Below, in pieces: positions 63,598 through 64,000 of a stretch of DNA of 64,000 nt (positions are counted from its first letter, which is position 1; each line of letters opens with the position of its first letter). The stretch is from NCBI GenBank assembly GCA_018883245.1, contig VEQL01000001.1, forward strand, positions 30,701 through 94,700, in the 5' to 3' direction. This DNA comes from Chthoniobacterales bacterium (lineage in GTDB: Bacteria; Verrucomicrobiota; Verrucomicrobiia; Chthoniobacterales; JACTMZ01). The position numbers and the translations under genes are program-made. The notes under the pieces were generated by a model. It saw nothing but the letters and a program-made list of their open reading frames with translations, did no database searches and had not been told where the DNA came from.

Positions 63598-64000
63598 TCA
63601 CTCAAGCTCAAAATTAATAGTCACTTCGTAAGCGCCGCCAGATGATAGAAGTGCGCCGGGCGGGCTGTTGATCTTTTGCACTTTGGCTGCAGCGGCCAGA
63701 ACACTTTCATCCATAACCACGTTTCCAGACGAACGGACCACTTTAAAGCTGGAGATGCGCCCATCCGCTTCGATGCGGATGCGCAGGCCGGTAGTGAATT
63801 GGGCGGAGCTGGCAATGCTGGTCGGCTGGTCCCAAACGCTGAAAAAGCGGTCATGGATATGCTCGTGATAGGTGCCGAAGTTGGCCGTGCCTCCACCGGC
63901 TCCGCCCGCGCCGGTTCCCCCGCCGGAGGAACCTCCGGCCGTTGCACCGGCAGTCCGCGAGCCCGATAAACCTGAGGCTTCCGCCTTACGAACCTCGCCG
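63598..64000 (-). CDS. TonB/TolA-type C-terminal domain protein, 5' end outside window
   Basis: The last 133 residues of a longer protein read in from the right edge. A Gly/Ala/Ser-rich linker (TAGATAGGSSGGGTGAGGAGG) leads to a TonB_C-like domain: HIHDRFFSVWDQPTS, LRIRIEADGRISSFKVVRSSG and AAAAKVQKINSPP. This domain binds outer-membrane proteins to pass inner-membrane energy or to link envelope layers. Stop at 63598. The length and N-terminus cannot be seen. Confidence 0.75.
   Translation of the reverse strand, partial: GEVRKAEASGLSGSRTAGATAGGSSGGGTGAGGAGGGTANFGTYHEHIHDRFFSVWDQPTSIASSAQFTTGLRIRIEADGRISSFKVVRSSGNVVMDESVLAAAAKVQKINSPPGALLSSGGAYEVTINFELE

Overview
The window is a GC-rich bacterial chromosome segment, almost fully packed with protein-coding genes and mostly transcribed from the minus strand. 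Both ends cut through genes. No rRNA, tRNA, CRISPR array, phage or insertion sequence was seen, and no gap between genes exceeds about 230 bases. Several traits together suggest a Verrucomicrobiota member (inference, no marker-gene tree was run): a very long Asn/Thr-rich secreted protein, a T2SS-type pseudopilin starting with GFTLIELLVVI, a PTPDL-like small-secretome protein, a fused NuoEF with complex I genes scattered, a fur-sufCBD operon without sufS, and many small lipoproteins.

Layout. 1-3636 (minus) is one uninterrupted, 3'-truncated gene for a secreted multidomain protein. 3769-5249 (plus) holds a small membrane protein and alanine racemase. 5260-11862 (minus) has a CstA-family transporter and a complete branched-chain amino acid type ABC transporter (livK-H-M-G-F). 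11910-15879 holds a lipoprotein, rlmN, dedA, nuoD and infA. 15884-21081 (minus) is the most unusual part: a LuxC-type acyl-CoA reductase and a LuxE-type acyl-protein synthetase lie on either side of a membrane pyrophosphatase and a vapBC toxin-antitoxin pair. A 29-base repeat flanks vapBC. 21194-24998 holds a zinc-ribbon coiled-coil protein, nuoEF and an ElaB/YqjE-like membrane stress trio. 25021-30156 (plus) has two tandem pilT genes, glgB and a pseudopilin gene.

30149-33600 (minus) is a tyrA-aroA-cmk-plsC operon with overlapping genes. 33655-37221 is a his block (hisB-hisH-hisA) framed by two exported proteins. 37271-40833 has lhgO, a small conserved gene with rpmB, gmd and rph. 40872-45645 is an opp-type ABC transporter. 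45736-48985 (plus) is pdhA-pdhB-pdhC for pyruvate dehydrogenase E1 and E2. 48993-52978 (minus) is fur-sufC-sufB-sufD, with a perfect Fur/PerR-like palindrome in front. 53075-56282 has a DUF1460 protein, lysA and prmA. 56277-63502 (minus) runs TPR protein, recO, DUF2017, clpS, unknown, ybeY, pgpH, pgk, gap. A TonB-like C-terminus lies at the right edge.

Most genes are housekeeping: amino acid and cell-wall precursors (alr, lysA, aroA, tyrA, his), central carbon (gap, pgk, pdh, glgB), Fe-S assembly, respiration (nuoD, nuoEF, hppA), translation (infA, rpmB, rlmN, prmA, ybeY, rph). The points worth following up are the LuxC/LuxE pair, the repeat element around vapBC, a YbeY lacking its third zinc histidine, a PgpH without its extracellular domain, the DUF2017-ClpS-unknown cluster, and a terminator placed inside the convergent plsC gene.
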